DNA of 64,000 nucleotides from UBA1306 sp964396415 (GCA_964396415.1 CAYNFM010000002.1:1-64000), one strand, 5' to 3'; positions 7,271 to 15,564 are shown, numbered from the stretch's first letter. A program made the numbers and translations. The notes: a model not told the origin generated them from the letters alone.

Positions 7271-8704
7271 ATGGACGAGCAGGCTAAATCGAGCATACTA
7301 GTGGTCGACGACGACCCCGACGTCCTTAAGCGGATGGAGCGTCTCCTGCGCCTCGAGGGGTTTCGAGACGTCGTCTGCTGCTCCGACCCCAGGGACGTGG
7401 CGTCGATCGTCGACCGAAACGAGGTTTCGGTCATGATACTCGATCTCGTCATGGCGGGCATGCCAGGTCAGAAGGTCCTCGAGGAAACAAGGGAGCGGCA
7501 TCCCGAGATTCCCGTGATCGTCGCGACCGCCGTGAACGACCTCGATAGCGCGATCGATTGCATACGGCACGGAGCTTTCGATTACGTGCCCAAGACCGCC
7601 GAGACGGGACGCCTCGCGTCGAGCATCCGCCATGCCCTGTCGATCCGCGAGCTGCAACGCGATTATTCCGCCCTCAAGGATACCTTGCTTGCCGCCAAGC
7701 GCCCCGAGTCGCCGGCCTTCTCCGACCTCATAACATCCGACGAGCGAATGCTGAGCGTCATGCGCTACGTCGAGACGATCGCCGCCTCGCCCAAGCCGAT
7801 TCTCATTACAGGCGAGTCGGGAACCGGGAAGGAGCTGATGGCGCAGGCCGTGCATCGGCTTTCGGGCAGGATGGGGCCGATCGTAAGCCTCAATATAGCG
7901 GGCCTCGACGACACCATGTTCTCGGATAGCCTCTTCGGCCATAGGCGGGGAGCCTTCACGAGCGCCGATTCCGACAGGGGTGGGCTCATCGAGCGCGCGG
8001 AGGGCGGAACTCTCTTCCTCGACGAAATCGGCGAGCTATCCCAGGTTTCCCAAGTCAAGCTATTGCGCCTGATCGAGGACAAGTGCTACTACCCTCTCGG
8101 AGCCGACTTGCCCAAGTCCTCGAGCGCCGCGATCGTAACCGCGACCAATCGGGACTTGAGGACGGCCGCCGCAAGCGGCGCGTTCCGGCTCGATCTCTTC
8201 TATCGCCTCCAAACCCATCTCGTCCAGATGCCTCCCCTTCGCGAAAGGCCGGGGGACCTGCCGCTCCTCCTGGCGTATTTCGTACGGCAATCCGCCCTGC
8301 GCCTCGGCAGGGGAGTGCCCGCGATCCCCGACGAGCTCGCGCTCCTTCTCGAATCCTACGATTTTCCCGGAAATGTCCGAGAGCTCGAATCGATGGTTTT
8401 CGACGCCATGAGCGGGCTCAAGGGCGGAGTCCTGGGCCTCGATGGCTTCAGGCGAAAGATCTTTCATGGACCCGGCATAAAAGGCCTGCCGGAGAGAGGC
8501 GACTTAGGCGCAGACTCGACTCGCTTTTCCTCCTGGGAGCGCCTCCCCAGTCTCAAGAAGGCATCCGAGGAGCTCATTCGCGAAGCCCTGCGGCGCTCCA
8601 AGGGGAATCAAGGCATCGCCGCCGACTTGCTGGGAATTTCGCGGAGCGCGCTGAATAAACGCTTGAAGAGCTCCAAGGACTCAGGAGCTGAGCCCGGTTT
8701 TTAG
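7271..8704 (+). CDS. Sigma-54-dependent response regulator (NtrC family)
   Basis: Domains in order: receiver (residues 8-125; ILVVDDDPDVL, phospho-acceptor D in MILDLVM, lysine in DYVPKTAE), AAA+ sigma-54 interaction domain (about 150-385; GESGTGKE Walker A, GGTLFLDEIGEL Walker B, SRIF-like RLDLFYRL, FPGNVREL), and a Fis-type HTH (SKGNQGIAADLLGISRSALNKRL). The sigma-54-contact loop reads GAFTSA instead of GAFTGA. GGGAGG is six bases before ATG. No histidine kinase is adjacent. The likely target is immediately downstream: two TGTGA palindromes, a consensus sigma-54 promoter and a non-coding transcript. Confidence 0.92.
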   Translation: MDEQAKSSILVVDDDPDVLKRMERLLRLEGFRDVVCCSDPRDVASIVDRNEVSVMILDLVMAGMPGQKVLEETRERHPEIPVIVATAVNDLDSAIDCIRHGAFDYVPKTAETGRLASSIRHALSIRELQRDYSALKDTLLAAKRPESPAFSDLITSDERMLSVMRYVETIAASPKPILITGESGTGKELMAQAVHRLSGRMGPIVSLNIAGLDDTMFSDSLFGHRRGAFTSADSDRGGLIERAEGGTLFLDEIGELSQVSQVKLLRLIEDKCYYPLGADLPKSSSAAIVTATNRDLRTAAASGAFRLDLFYRLQTHLVQMPPLRERPGDLPLLLAYFVRQSALRLGRGVPAIPDELALLLESYDFPGNVRELESMVFDAMSGLKGGVLGLDGFRRKIFHGPGIKGLPERGDLGADSTRFSSWERLPSLKKASEELIREALRRSKGNQGIAADLLGISRSALNKRLKSSKDSGAEPGF

Positions 8705-8714
8705 CGCATATCCC

Positions 8715-8730
8715 TGTGATTTTTTTCACA
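8715..8730. promoter_or_regulatory. TGTGA-N6-TCACA palindrome (activator site 1)
   Basis: A perfect TGTGA-N6-TCACA with a T-only spacer, directly after the regulator stop codon. It lies 220-235 bases upstream of the -24 element of the sigma-54 promoter, within the usual range for enhancer sites. The sequence also equals the CRP consensus. Its poly-T loop could alternatively form a weak terminator hairpin for the regulator gene. Confidence 0.5.
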
Positions 8731-8757
8731 AGCTGCCTCTTTTCGCACAGCCTTTTA

Positions 8758-8782
8758 AGTATTTTTATATAAAATAAATACT
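8758..8782. repeat. AT-rich inverted repeat
   Basis: AGTATTT (8758-8764) and AAATACT (8776-8782) flank TTATATAAAAT. It sits between the two TGTGA sites in a strongly AT-rich stretch unlike the rest of the window. It may be bent or bind an architectural protein; no direct evidence. Confidence 0.35.
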
Positions 8783-8812
8783 GCTAATAATTATATAGAA
8801 AGTAATCTAATA

Positions 8813-8828
8813 TGTGAATTAACACACA
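8813..8828. promoter_or_regulatory. TGTGA-N6-ACACA near-palindrome (activator site 2)
   Basis: Matches site 1 at nine of ten arm positions, with a 98-base centre-to-centre distance. It is about 125 bases upstream of the -24 element. Paired sites of this kind suit an oligomerising sigma-54 activator or a CRP-type protein. Confidence 0.42.
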
Positions 8829-8949
8829 GGGGTTTCCTAAAACAGCAGCATTTCGCTCTTGTAGATAATCGTCTAATAGCCCGTCCGGATCGGCCTATAC
8901 GGCATGAGTATTTTCTGGAGATCCCTCGTTGCCGAATTCGTAAAATCTT

Positions 8950-8965
8950 TGGCATGCACTTTGCT
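8950..8965 (+). promoter_or_regulatory. Sigma-54 (-24/-12) promoter
   Basis: TGGCAT (8950-8955), five bases, TTGCT (8961-8965). The GG and GC doublets have the exact sigma-54 spacing. The predicted start is near 8976. It is the only such element noticed in the window and lies 246 bases downstream of a sigma-54 activator gene. Confidence 0.8.
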
Positions 8966-8975
8966 CTAAGTAAAG

Positions 8976-9151
8976 CAACTAAGAAAGTCCATAGAAAATA
9001 AGGCTATTTAAAAAGGCTGATATAAAAACCCGGAGGTAAAAAAGCACGACCGCTTTTACCCGGGAAGCGGTTGTAATCCAAAACATCTCTTTCCTTTCCA
9101 TTAAAAATATCGGGTCAAAGCCGCCGGGGTTCGCAACCCTGGCGGTTTTTT
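8976..9151 (+). ncRNA. Candidate sigma-54-dependent small RNA (about 176 nt)
   Basis: The region between the sigma-54 promoter and a strong intrinsic terminator has no ATG and no usable GTG/TTG start after its one GGAGG. It contains two competing hairpins. One pairs CCCGG/GTAAAA (9029-9041) with TTTTAC/CCGGG (9054-9064), sequestering the GGAGG-like segment. The other pairs ACCGCTT (9049-9055) with AAGCGGT (9065-9071). A pyrimidine stretch (9086-9099, CTCTTTCCTTTCC type) is predicted unpaired and could bind purine-rich ribosome-binding sites. The terminator ends it. Expression and targets are inferred. Confidence 0.6.
9121..9151 (+). terminator. Intrinsic terminator of the candidate sRNA
   Basis: CCGCCGGGGTT and AACCCTGGCGG form an 11-bp stem (one G-U) around a CGC loop, followed by six T residues. 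The T tract reaches the stop codon of the convergent lipoprotein gene. Confidence 0.88.
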
Positions 9152-9902
9152 ATCGCTTTACCTTCCAGCGCATCCAAAGTTCAATGGGCTTTTCCAAAAC
9201 GAGGACATCGATCAACGAAACCTTCGTGGCGAGGGTCGATCCCGAGAGAATCCCGCCGCCGGAGCCGATGACCTCGCCGGGAGCCGAGATGCTCAGATCG
9301 AGCGACGCCGCCTCCATGGCCGGCATCGCCCTTTCCCCGAGGATGCTCGCGAGCATTGTCCGGTATTCGTCGACCGTAACGGGATCTTCCTCGAGGGCAG
9401 GCGGGGAAAGGGCATCCATCAAATATGGATCGATGCCGGGAAGGAGGGAGGCGAGAACCTTTGCCGCTCCCCGCTCCATCCGAAATCGGCATTCGGCCCA
9501 ATCCGGGCCGTTGGAGATCGTAATCAGCCCCGTGTCCTTGAAATCTGGCGAGGCCGCCAATTCGGCCATGTTGCGCGCCGATAGGATTAATCGGACGGAA
9601 TCCGGGCCGGGTTGGCCGATCTCGTCGATGACGAGGCCGGGCCTGGCCGCTAAGGACTTGCGTATCGCCTCGAGATCGAAGAACGGACCCTTCGATATGC
9701 CGCCCGAGCCCAGGTCGGCAAGCTTCCTGAATTTCACGGCGAGAGCGGATGGAACTTCAGCGTGGATGGAGACGCGCAGGCTCCCATCGGTTCCTATCGC
9801 CGAGGCGACGGAGGCGGAACATGCGGGGAAAAGCGCGGTCATCGCCAACAATGCGGCACTCAAGACCCCAAGCCTCATTCTCTCCGACCGCGGTATCGCC
9901 AT
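9150..9902 (-). CDS. Predicted lipoprotein of unknown function
   Basis: A 250-residue protein with a signal sequence (RLGVLSAALLAMTALFPAC) ending in a lipobox-like FPAC, so it is probably lipidated and envelope-anchored. The mature part is mixed alpha/beta with no recognised catalytic motif; a paralogous or structural role is possible. The annotated ATG has GGAGG about 14 bases upstream, which is long; an internal ATG at 9878 (MRLGVLS) is an alternative and would put the signal peptide at the very N-terminus. It is convergent with the candidate sRNA and divergent from the acyl-CoA ligase gene. Confidence 0.7.
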   Translation of the reverse strand: MAIPRSERMRLGVLSAALLAMTALFPACSASVASAIGTDGSLRVSIHAEVPSALAVKFRKLADLGSGGISKGPFFDLEAIRKSLAARPGLVIDEIGQPGPDSVRLILSARNMAELAASPDFKDTGLITISNGPDWAECRFRMERGAAKVLASLLPGIDPYLMDALSPPALEEDPVTVDEYRTMLASILGERAMPAMEAASLDLSISAPGEVIGSGGGILSGSTLATKVSLIDVLVLEKPIELWMRWKVKR

Positions 9903-10034
9903 GTCGATAATAACAACCTCCCTGAAGCTTGGTTACCGCGACCATCGGAGCGCGATGCCGTCCAATGAATATCGCCGATCGGGCTATTGCGTACGGGGAT
10001 TCCCTTGGCTAGCATAGCCTAGGCGGAGGCCAGG

Positions 10035-11786
10035 ATGAAGATCATGCGCGAAGACCCATGGAAGTTCCTAGACGATTATCGCGGGACGGCTTTTGAAGGC
10101 GAATGGCCGACCCTCCCGGAGCTTTTCGTATTGACTACCCGGAGATTTCCGGACCGTCCTTGCCTTACCGTTTTCGAGCCCGAACGGAGGAGCCTGAGCT
10201 ACCGAGAATCCCTGGCCAAGATCGAAGGCGCCGCGCGCAAGCTCCGCTCGCTGGGCATCGGCCGCGGCGACAAGGTCGCGGTGACCGGCAAAAACAGCCC
10301 GGAATGGGCCATCGCTTATTTCGCCGTCCTGACCGCCGGCGCCGTCGTCGTTCCGTTGGATTACCAGCTCGGCGTCCAGGAGCTGGGCAATCTCGTCAAG
10401 GCCGGCGATGTCGTTGCGCTGTTTACCGACGAAGAGAAGGAAGCCGAGCTCAAGGCCGCGTGCCCCGCGCTGAAGGCCGTGTTCTCCCTCGCCCCGGGAA
10501 GGCCGGGCTACGTCCTCGACCTGGAAGCGTCCGTGGCCCCGGACTTCGAGGGCGCCTCGGAAGGCGATCTGGCGGCAATCCTCTTTACGAGCGGGACCAT
10601 GGGCACGCCCAAGGGCGTCATGCTGAGCCACCGCAATTTCGTATCGGATTGCTTCCTGGCCCAGGCCAACCTTCCCATACACCATACCGACGTTTTCTAC
10701 GCCCTTCTCCCGATACATCATGCCTATACGATGCTCGCCGTGTTCATAGAGGCGATATCCGTCGGCGCCGAGATCGTCTTCGCCAAGCGCATGGTGATCA
10801 AGCAGGTGCTCAAGGACCTCAAGGAGGCCGAGGTCACGATGTTCCTGGGCGTGCCCCTCCTCTTCAATAAGCTCCTCGCCGGGATCATCAAGGGAGTCAG
10901 GGAGAAAGGGCCGATCGTCTTCGGCCTCATCCACGCCCTCATGGGCCTTTCCTTCGCGGTAAAGAAGCTGACCGGCAAGAATCCCGGAAAGAAGCTGTTC
11001 CGATCGGTACTCGATAAGGCCGGCCTCACGAGCATCCGGATCTGCATTTCCGGCGGGGGCCCCCTCGCGCCGAGCGTATTCAGGCGCTACAACGAGTTCG
11101 GCATTGATTTCGTTCAAGGCTACGGCCTCACCGAGACTTCGCCTATCCTCACCTTGAATCCCACGGACGCATTCATCGTCACCAGCGTGGGCAAGCTTAT
11201 CCCCCGAGTCGAGCTGGAAATCCTCGAGCCCGATGTCGCGGGCGTGGGCGAAATAGCCGTACGCGGGCCGATGGTCATGCTGGGCTACTATAAGATGCCG
11301 GATGAAACGGCCGAGGTGCTGAGCGCCGAGGGATGGCTGCGGACGGGGGACCTCGGTCATATCGACAGGGGGAGATACGTCTACCTGGAGGGAAGGGCCA
11401 AGAACCTGATCGTCACCGAGGGAGGTAAGAACGTCTATCCGGAGGAGATCGAGAACCGCTTCCAGCTCTTCGACGAAGTGGAGCAGGTCCTCGTCTGCGG
11501 TTATATCGAGGACGAGGAGATGAAGAGCGAAGGCATCGAGGCCATGCTGTTCCCGAACGTCGATCGCTTCAAATCCGGCGGCGGCGAGGGCGGCCCGGCC
11601 CTGGATTGGGCGGCGGCGGAGCTGCGGCTCAGGGGGATCGTCGACGAAGTCAACCAAAAGCTCTTGCCCTATCAGAAGATCTCCAAGGTAACAGTCCTGC
11701 GCGAGCGCCTCGCCGAGACCACCAAGAGGACGGTCAAGCGCTTCGAGGTCGCGAAGGGCGCCGGAGCCTCGCGGGCGGTCAGCTAG
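10035..11786 (+). CDS. AMP-dependent synthetase / long-chain acyl-CoA ligase
   Basis: An ANL-superfamily adenylating enzyme of 583 residues, the usual size. It would activate a fatty or related carboxylic acid with ATP and load it on CoA. Motifs: P-loop-like ILFTSGTMGTPKGVMLSHRN near residue 180, YGLTETSP near 360, WLRTGDLG near 435, and GRAKNLIVTEGGKNVYPEEIE near 455 with the hinge and adenylation residues. The catalytic lysine of the C-terminal domain is probably within TTKRTVKRFE. The chain specificity is not evident. GGAGG five bases upstream supports the ATG at 10035. The gene appears monocistronic, convergent with the chemoreceptor. Confidence 0.9.
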   Translation: MKIMREDPWKFLDDYRGTAFEGEWPTLPELFVLTTRRFPDRPCLTVFEPERRSLSYRESLAKIEGAARKLRSLGIGRGDKVAVTGKNSPEWAIAYFAVLTAGAVVVPLDYQLGVQELGNLVKAGDVVALFTDEEKEAELKAACPALKAVFSLAPGRPGYVLDLEASVAPDFEGASEGDLAAILFTSGTMGTPKGVMLSHRNFVSDCFLAQANLPIHHTDVFYALLPIHHAYTMLAVFIEAISVGAEIVFAKRMVIKQVLKDLKEAEVTMFLGVPLLFNKLLAGIIKGVREKGPIVFGLIHALMGLSFAVKKLTGKNPGKKLFRSVLDKAGLTSIRICISGGGPLAPSVFRRYNEFGIDFVQGYGLTETSPILTLNPTDAFIVTSVGKLIPRVELEILEPDVAGVGEIAVRGPMVMLGYYKMPDETAEVLSAEGWLRTGDLGHIDRGRYVYLEGRAKNLIVTEGGKNVYPEEIENRFQLFDEVEQVLVCGYIEDEEMKSEGIEAMLFPNVDRFKSGGGEGGPALDWAAAELRLRGIVDEVNQKLLPYQKISKVTVLRERLAETTKRTVKRFEVAKGAGASRAVS

Positions 11787-11808
11787 GCGATCGAGCTGAC
11801 CCTTCGCC

Positions 11809-14148
11809 CTAATCGTCCTCGGAGAAGCGGAACTGGGTGAGTAGGAGCCGTTGCGCCCTCGCCATGTCGGACAGGGACCGGGCCGAGTTGGCGACCTCGG
11901 CGGCCTGGATCGTGACTTCCTTCGTCGACGATTCGATCTCCGTGGCCGCGGCGTCGTTGCTCTCGTTCATGTCGTTGAGGGAGCGAACCATCTCCTCGAT
12001 CCTATGGGAGAACGAAAGCATCTCCTCGACCGCTCCGAAAATAACCTCCATGCTCTTCTCGTTCTCCCCGGCGAGGACGTTTATCTCGTGCAGGCTCTTC
12101 CTCGAGAGCTCCGCGTTCTGGGCGTTCTCCCGGGCCTCGGCGAGACCGCGCGCGGTGGCCGTCTCGGCCGCCTTCACCCGCTTTCGCAGCTCGGCTATCA
12201 CTTTCTTGATTTCGCCAGCGGATAGGTTGGACTGCTCCGCCAGCTTCCTGATCTCGGCCGCGATTACCGCGAAGCCCTTGCCCTGCTGCCCGGCTCGAGC
12301 CGCCTGGATCGAGGCGTTGATCGCGAGGACGTTCGTCTGGTTCGCGATATCCTCTATGGACGCGACGATCGTCCCGATTTTCTCGGTATCGTCCTTGAGC
12401 GAGCGGATTGTCGTCTCGGAGACGCCGGCGGCCTCTTCCAGCGACTTGACGGATTCCTGCATCACGCCGATCGCGGCCGAGCTTTTCATGGAGGCCTCGG
12501 CGACCTGGCGCGCGGTCTTCGAGCTGTCGCCCGCGGTCTGGTTGATGCGCCTGATGTTGCCCGTAAGCGTCTGGATCCCATCCCTCGTCTTGCCCGTCTC
12601 CGAGGCCTGGGAGCGCAGGCTGGACGTGATCTTACCGATCGTCGCGGCGATGCTGGCCGTGGATTGCCCGGACTCCTCCGCCGAGGCCGCGAGCTCCTGG
12701 CTCAGCGCGAGCAGGGTATCGGCATGGGTGGAGACCGCGGAGACCATCTCCCGAAGGCTCGTCGGCTCCGCATTGAAGCTCGCGACCGCCAAGCCCGCGT
12801 GCACGGCCTTGTTGAGCACAGGGATCAGGTTGCGATCGAAAATGGGGATAGCCAAGCCGTTCCACTTCTCGCTGATCAAGCGCTCGACTATAGGCTCGTA
12901 GGTCGAGACGGCGGTCAAGCTCCTGCCTTCGGCGTACTGGGGCACGATCCACTCCACCCGAGCGCCGAGCGCTTCCAGCTCGCGCTTCGCCTCGAGCGCC
13001 CCTTCGTGAATCTGCTTCCAGAATCCCTCGCTGCTCAGCGAAACGATGGCGATCTTCAAATCGCCGCGCGGCGTCCGCTTCCGATCTTCCCCGACGGAAA
13101 CTTTGGCCAGGTGGTCCCGGTCGCCGAGGCCGGAGGAACCCTCGCGGTTCCAGTATCGCTGATAGTTGTCCTTGCGGACTTCCTGAAGCTTGGTGAGGAA
13201 GCGCGGGAAGGCAGGCGTCCAGCCCGCCGCCAGGTGGTTGAAAAGGCGAATGATCGGATCGTGTCCCTGGGCGAAGGGATCCTGCGAGATCGTCGCGGCG
13301 ATCACGCCTTTCACGACGAATTCCATCGTGGCATCCGTCAGATCGTGAGCGACGACGAAGACCTTGTCGGTCCTGCCTGCGTCCACCACGGCTTTCGCCG
13401 CTTGCGGCGGCGTCTCGCCCTCCGTCACGTAGATCACTCCGAGATCGCGATATTGCTTCATGGCATCGATCGACGCCGCATAGGTCTTTTCGCCCGACTC
13501 GAAGGTCTCGAAGGTCCCTACGACCTCGATGCCGGCGAACTTCTCCGCGAGAAGGCTCATGGCTCCTTTCCGCCTGAGGATATGGTTCACGGATTGAAGA
13601 TTGGCGACGCCGATTAGGACCCGGCCCTTGCCGCCGAGTATGCGACCGATCGTCTCGCCCACCATCCGGCCCTCGGCGTAGCTGTCGGACCCGATATAGC
13701 AAAGTCGCAGGCATGGCTCGTTCGTGATTCCGTTGAAGGCTTCTATGCTCTCCCGAAGCAGGCCGGCCGTGCTTGCCGCGAGCCGCGCCATGTTCCCCAG
13801 CTCGCCCTTGATCACGGCGGCCGTCCCGGTCCAGGCCGCCGGGGCCTTGGCCGCGAGGTTGCCCGTTGAGAGCTTGGCGAGACTCGAGGATAAGCCCTCC
13901 AGGTCCTCCCTGATGCGGTCCTGCGAATCGACGAGGTCCCTGACGGGCCTCGAGAAGTCCCGTACGAATATCCTCCAGGCGCCGATCGCGAGAAGGAGAC
14001 CGAGACCGAGCCCCGCCAAGGGATAGGCTTCCGACCCGGGCTTCACGTTGAGGGCAAGGAAGCCGGAAGCGAGAAGAAGGATGCATATCGCCGGGAAAAG
14101 AAGCAGAAGGAGGCTTGCAGATGTTGCTGAACGCTTCATGGACGGCAT
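11809..14148 (-). CDS. Chemoreceptor with a permuted sugar-binding-protein domain
   Basis: A 779-residue methyl-accepting chemotaxis protein. Two membrane helices (about 11-31 and 43-60) are joined by only about 12 residues, followed by a HAMP-like segment (60-115). Residues about 145-325 resemble the C-terminal lobe of a type I periplasmic binding protein (YIGSDSYAEGRMVGE, GKGRVLIG, ATISQDPFAQGHDPI). Residues about 357-460 resemble the N-terminal lobe (KIAIVSLSSEGFWKQIHEGA, LISEKWNGLAIPI, VASFNAEP). The lobe order is therefore reversed. The MCP signalling hairpin follows, with the tip near NQTNVLAINASIQAARAGQQG. By topology the binding domain would be cytoplasmic. Confidence 0.88.
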   Translation of the reverse strand: MPSMKRSATSASLLLLLFPAICILLLASGFLALNVKPGSEAYPLAGLGLGLLLAIGAWRIFVRDFSRPVRDLVDSQDRIREDLEGLSSSLAKLSTGNLAAKAPAAWTGTAAVIKGELGNMARLAASTAGLLRESIEAFNGITNEPCLRLCYIGSDSYAEGRMVGETIGRILGGKGRVLIGVANLQSVNHILRRKGAMSLLAEKFAGIEVVGTFETFESGEKTYAASIDAMKQYRDLGVIYVTEGETPPQAAKAVVDAGRTDKVFVVAHDLTDATMEFVVKGVIAATISQDPFAQGHDPIIRLFNHLAAGWTPAFPRFLTKLQEVRKDNYQRYWNREGSSGLGDRDHLAKVSVGEDRKRTPRGDLKIAIVSLSSEGFWKQIHEGALEAKRELEALGARVEWIVPQYAEGRSLTAVSTYEPIVERLISEKWNGLAIPIFDRNLIPVLNKAVHAGLAVASFNAEPTSLREMVSAVSTHADTLLALSQELAASAEESGQSTASIAATIGKITSSLRSQASETGKTRDGIQTLTGNIRRINQTAGDSSKTARQVAEASMKSSAAIGVMQESVKSLEEAAGVSETTIRSLKDDTEKIGTIVASIEDIANQTNVLAINASIQAARAGQQGKGFAVIAAEIRKLAEQSNLSAGEIKKVIAELRKRVKAAETATARGLAEARENAQNAELSRKSLHEINVLAGENEKSMEVIFGAVEEMLSFSHRIEEMVRSLNDMNESNDAAATEIESSTKEVTIQAAEVANSARSLSDMARAQRLLLTQFRFSEDD

Positions 14149-14178
14149 CCCTCGAAGAAAGGATATAACGGCATTTGA

Positions 14179-14207
14179 ATTATAAGGTATGAAATTAAAC
14201 TAGACTA
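14179..14207 (-). promoter_or_regulatory. Promoter of the chemoreceptor gene
   Basis: Perfect TATAAT on the minus strand (14179-14184) with a weak TAGTCT (14202-14207) 17 bases upstream. It lies in an AT-rich gap between the cyclase stop and the chemoreceptor ATG. Confidence 0.55.
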
Positions 14208-14228
14208 GATAGGATGCGATAATCGCCC

Positions 14229-15488
14229 CTATTTAGTGCCATAGACTGGCACCGGCTGAGTGCTGTTTCGCAGGAGCACTTCCCCGATCCTGACGAGACG
14301 GGCTTGACTCTCCAGCTCGAGCTGGCGGAAGACGGGCTGGGACAGGAGGAGGTCCTGCTTGAACTCCCTGCAAAGGGAGTCGAGCCGGGCCGCCACGGAC
14401 ACAGCCTCGCCGAATACCCCGAGCCTTCTCGATCCCTGGACGCCGAGATCCCCCGCCACGATGGTCCCCGAGTGCATTCCGATGCTCACGTCGGAAGGCG
14501 CCGGCAGCGAGGCGGACTGGAGATCGTCCCTCAATCCGGGCAGCTCCGCTATGAAGTCGCTCGCGCAGGCGAGGGCTCGCTCGGCGGCGTCCTTCTCGCC
14601 CATCAGCCCGAAGACGACGAGGACAGAGTCGCCGGCGGTGCCCGCGATGCGTCCACCGTGCCGATCCGCCGCTACGGCCCACACGGAATAGTAGCGATTG
14701 AGGATGGCCACAGAGCGTTCGGGGCTCAGTCGCTCGGCCAGGCCCGTGAAGTCCCTGATATCCGAGGAGATGACGGTGACTATCGACGCCAGCCCGGCCG
14801 CGGCCGCAGGGCCGCCCGCGTTTTCGTCGATACGCGCCGTGTCGAAGAGCCCTGCGATACGCGATCGCAAGCCTAGCGCGTTCACCTTGCTGGCGAGGAG
14901 CATCAATCCGAAGGTCGCGACTCCGAAAATGAGGAAGAGGTTTTGCGGGGTCTCTAGGAATTTCAGGAAGGAAGGACCGAAGCGGGCGATCCCGAGGGCC
15001 TTGTCGTACTGCGCCGAGCCGATCTCGCCCGCAGCGAGACGCCTGGAGAGCAGCAGGCGCAGATCGAGGTAGAAATAGAAGAAGACGAAGACGAGGACGA
15101 CACCCGCCGCGAGGAGAGTCTCGGCGGCGCGCTTGAACCAAGTGCCCCTGCCCGAGAGGGCTACAGCTTGGAAAAAGCCGACATAGAGCGCCGCGCCCCA
15201 GATGAAGGCGTTGGCCATGTCGAGGGAGATGAAAGTCCCGGACAGCATGCGAACGAGGGTGTACGCGGCCGGAGTTATAAAGGAGAAAAGGATCCTCAAT
15301 ATCGGTTTATGTCCCTGTCCGACCAGGAGGAGGATTTGTACGATGAGGAAGAAAGTCACGATGAGGATGGAAGCCGGCCTCAGAGTGTCCGTCGCCGGCG
15401 TTATAAGCAGCATTAGGATGAAAAAGACGAAGAATTGGCTGGAATATAGGAAGAACTCGTCGAAGAATCGCCTAATGTCCAATCTCAT
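14229..15488 (-). CDS. Membrane-bound class III adenylate/guanylate cyclase
   Basis: A 419-residue protein: about six hydrophobic helices (residues 10-230) followed by a class III cyclase domain (about 245-415). Metal-binding aspartates are present in SSDIRDFTGL and AGDSVLVVFG. The usual substrate-specifying Lys before TxGD is replaced (RIAGTAGDS), and the transition-state Asn of the N-x-x-x-R motif reads Ser in SVAARLDSL, so activity is uncertain. The start at ATG 15488 is chosen for GGAGGAG six bases upstream; a longer ORF would lack this. It is divergent from the peptide-binding-protein gene and 80 bases upstream of the chemoreceptor. Confidence 0.85.
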   Translation of the reverse strand: MRLDIRRFFDEFFLYSSQFFVFFILMLLITPATDTLRPASILIVTFFLIVQILLLVGQGHKPILRILFSFITPAAYTLVRMLSGTFISLDMANAFIWGAALYVGFFQAVALSGRGTWFKRAAETLLAAGVVLVFVFFYFYLDLRLLLSRRLAAGEIGSAQYDKALGIARFGPSFLKFLETPQNLFLIFGVATFGLMLLASKVNALGLRSRIAGLFDTARIDENAGGPAAAAGLASIVTVISSDIRDFTGLAERLSPERSVAILNRYYSVWAVAADRHGGRIAGTAGDSVLVVFGLMGEKDAAERALACASDFIAELPGLRDDLQSASLPAPSDVSIGMHSGTIVAGDLGVQGSRRLGVFGEAVSVAARLDSLCREFKQDLLLSQPVFRQLELESQARLVRIGEVLLRNSTQPVPVYGTK

Positions 15489-15522
15489 CGCCAACTCCTC
15501 CTCGCATATCCCCGGGCAAGCA

Positions 15523-15551
15523 ATAATAACCGCGCTGGCGGCTCCTGCAAA
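15523..15551 (-). promoter_or_regulatory. Promoter of the cyclase gene
   Basis: Minus-strand TTTGCA (15546-15551), 17-base spacer, TATTAT (15523-15528), upstream of the ATG at 15488. Confidence 0.45.
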
Positions 15552-15564
15552 GCCCAAACTAGGA

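Noticed and set aside
8740..8830. AT-rich stretch considered as a replication origin
   Set aside because: No DnaA boxes, dnaA, dnaN or gyrase genes nearby; better explained as a regulatory region of the sigma-54 unit.
10068..11657. A 529-codon minus-strand open frame opposite the acyl-CoA ligase
   Set aside because: It is a GC-rich antisense shadow; the plus strand encodes a complete ANL enzyme with all motifs, and the antisense protein has no recognisable family.
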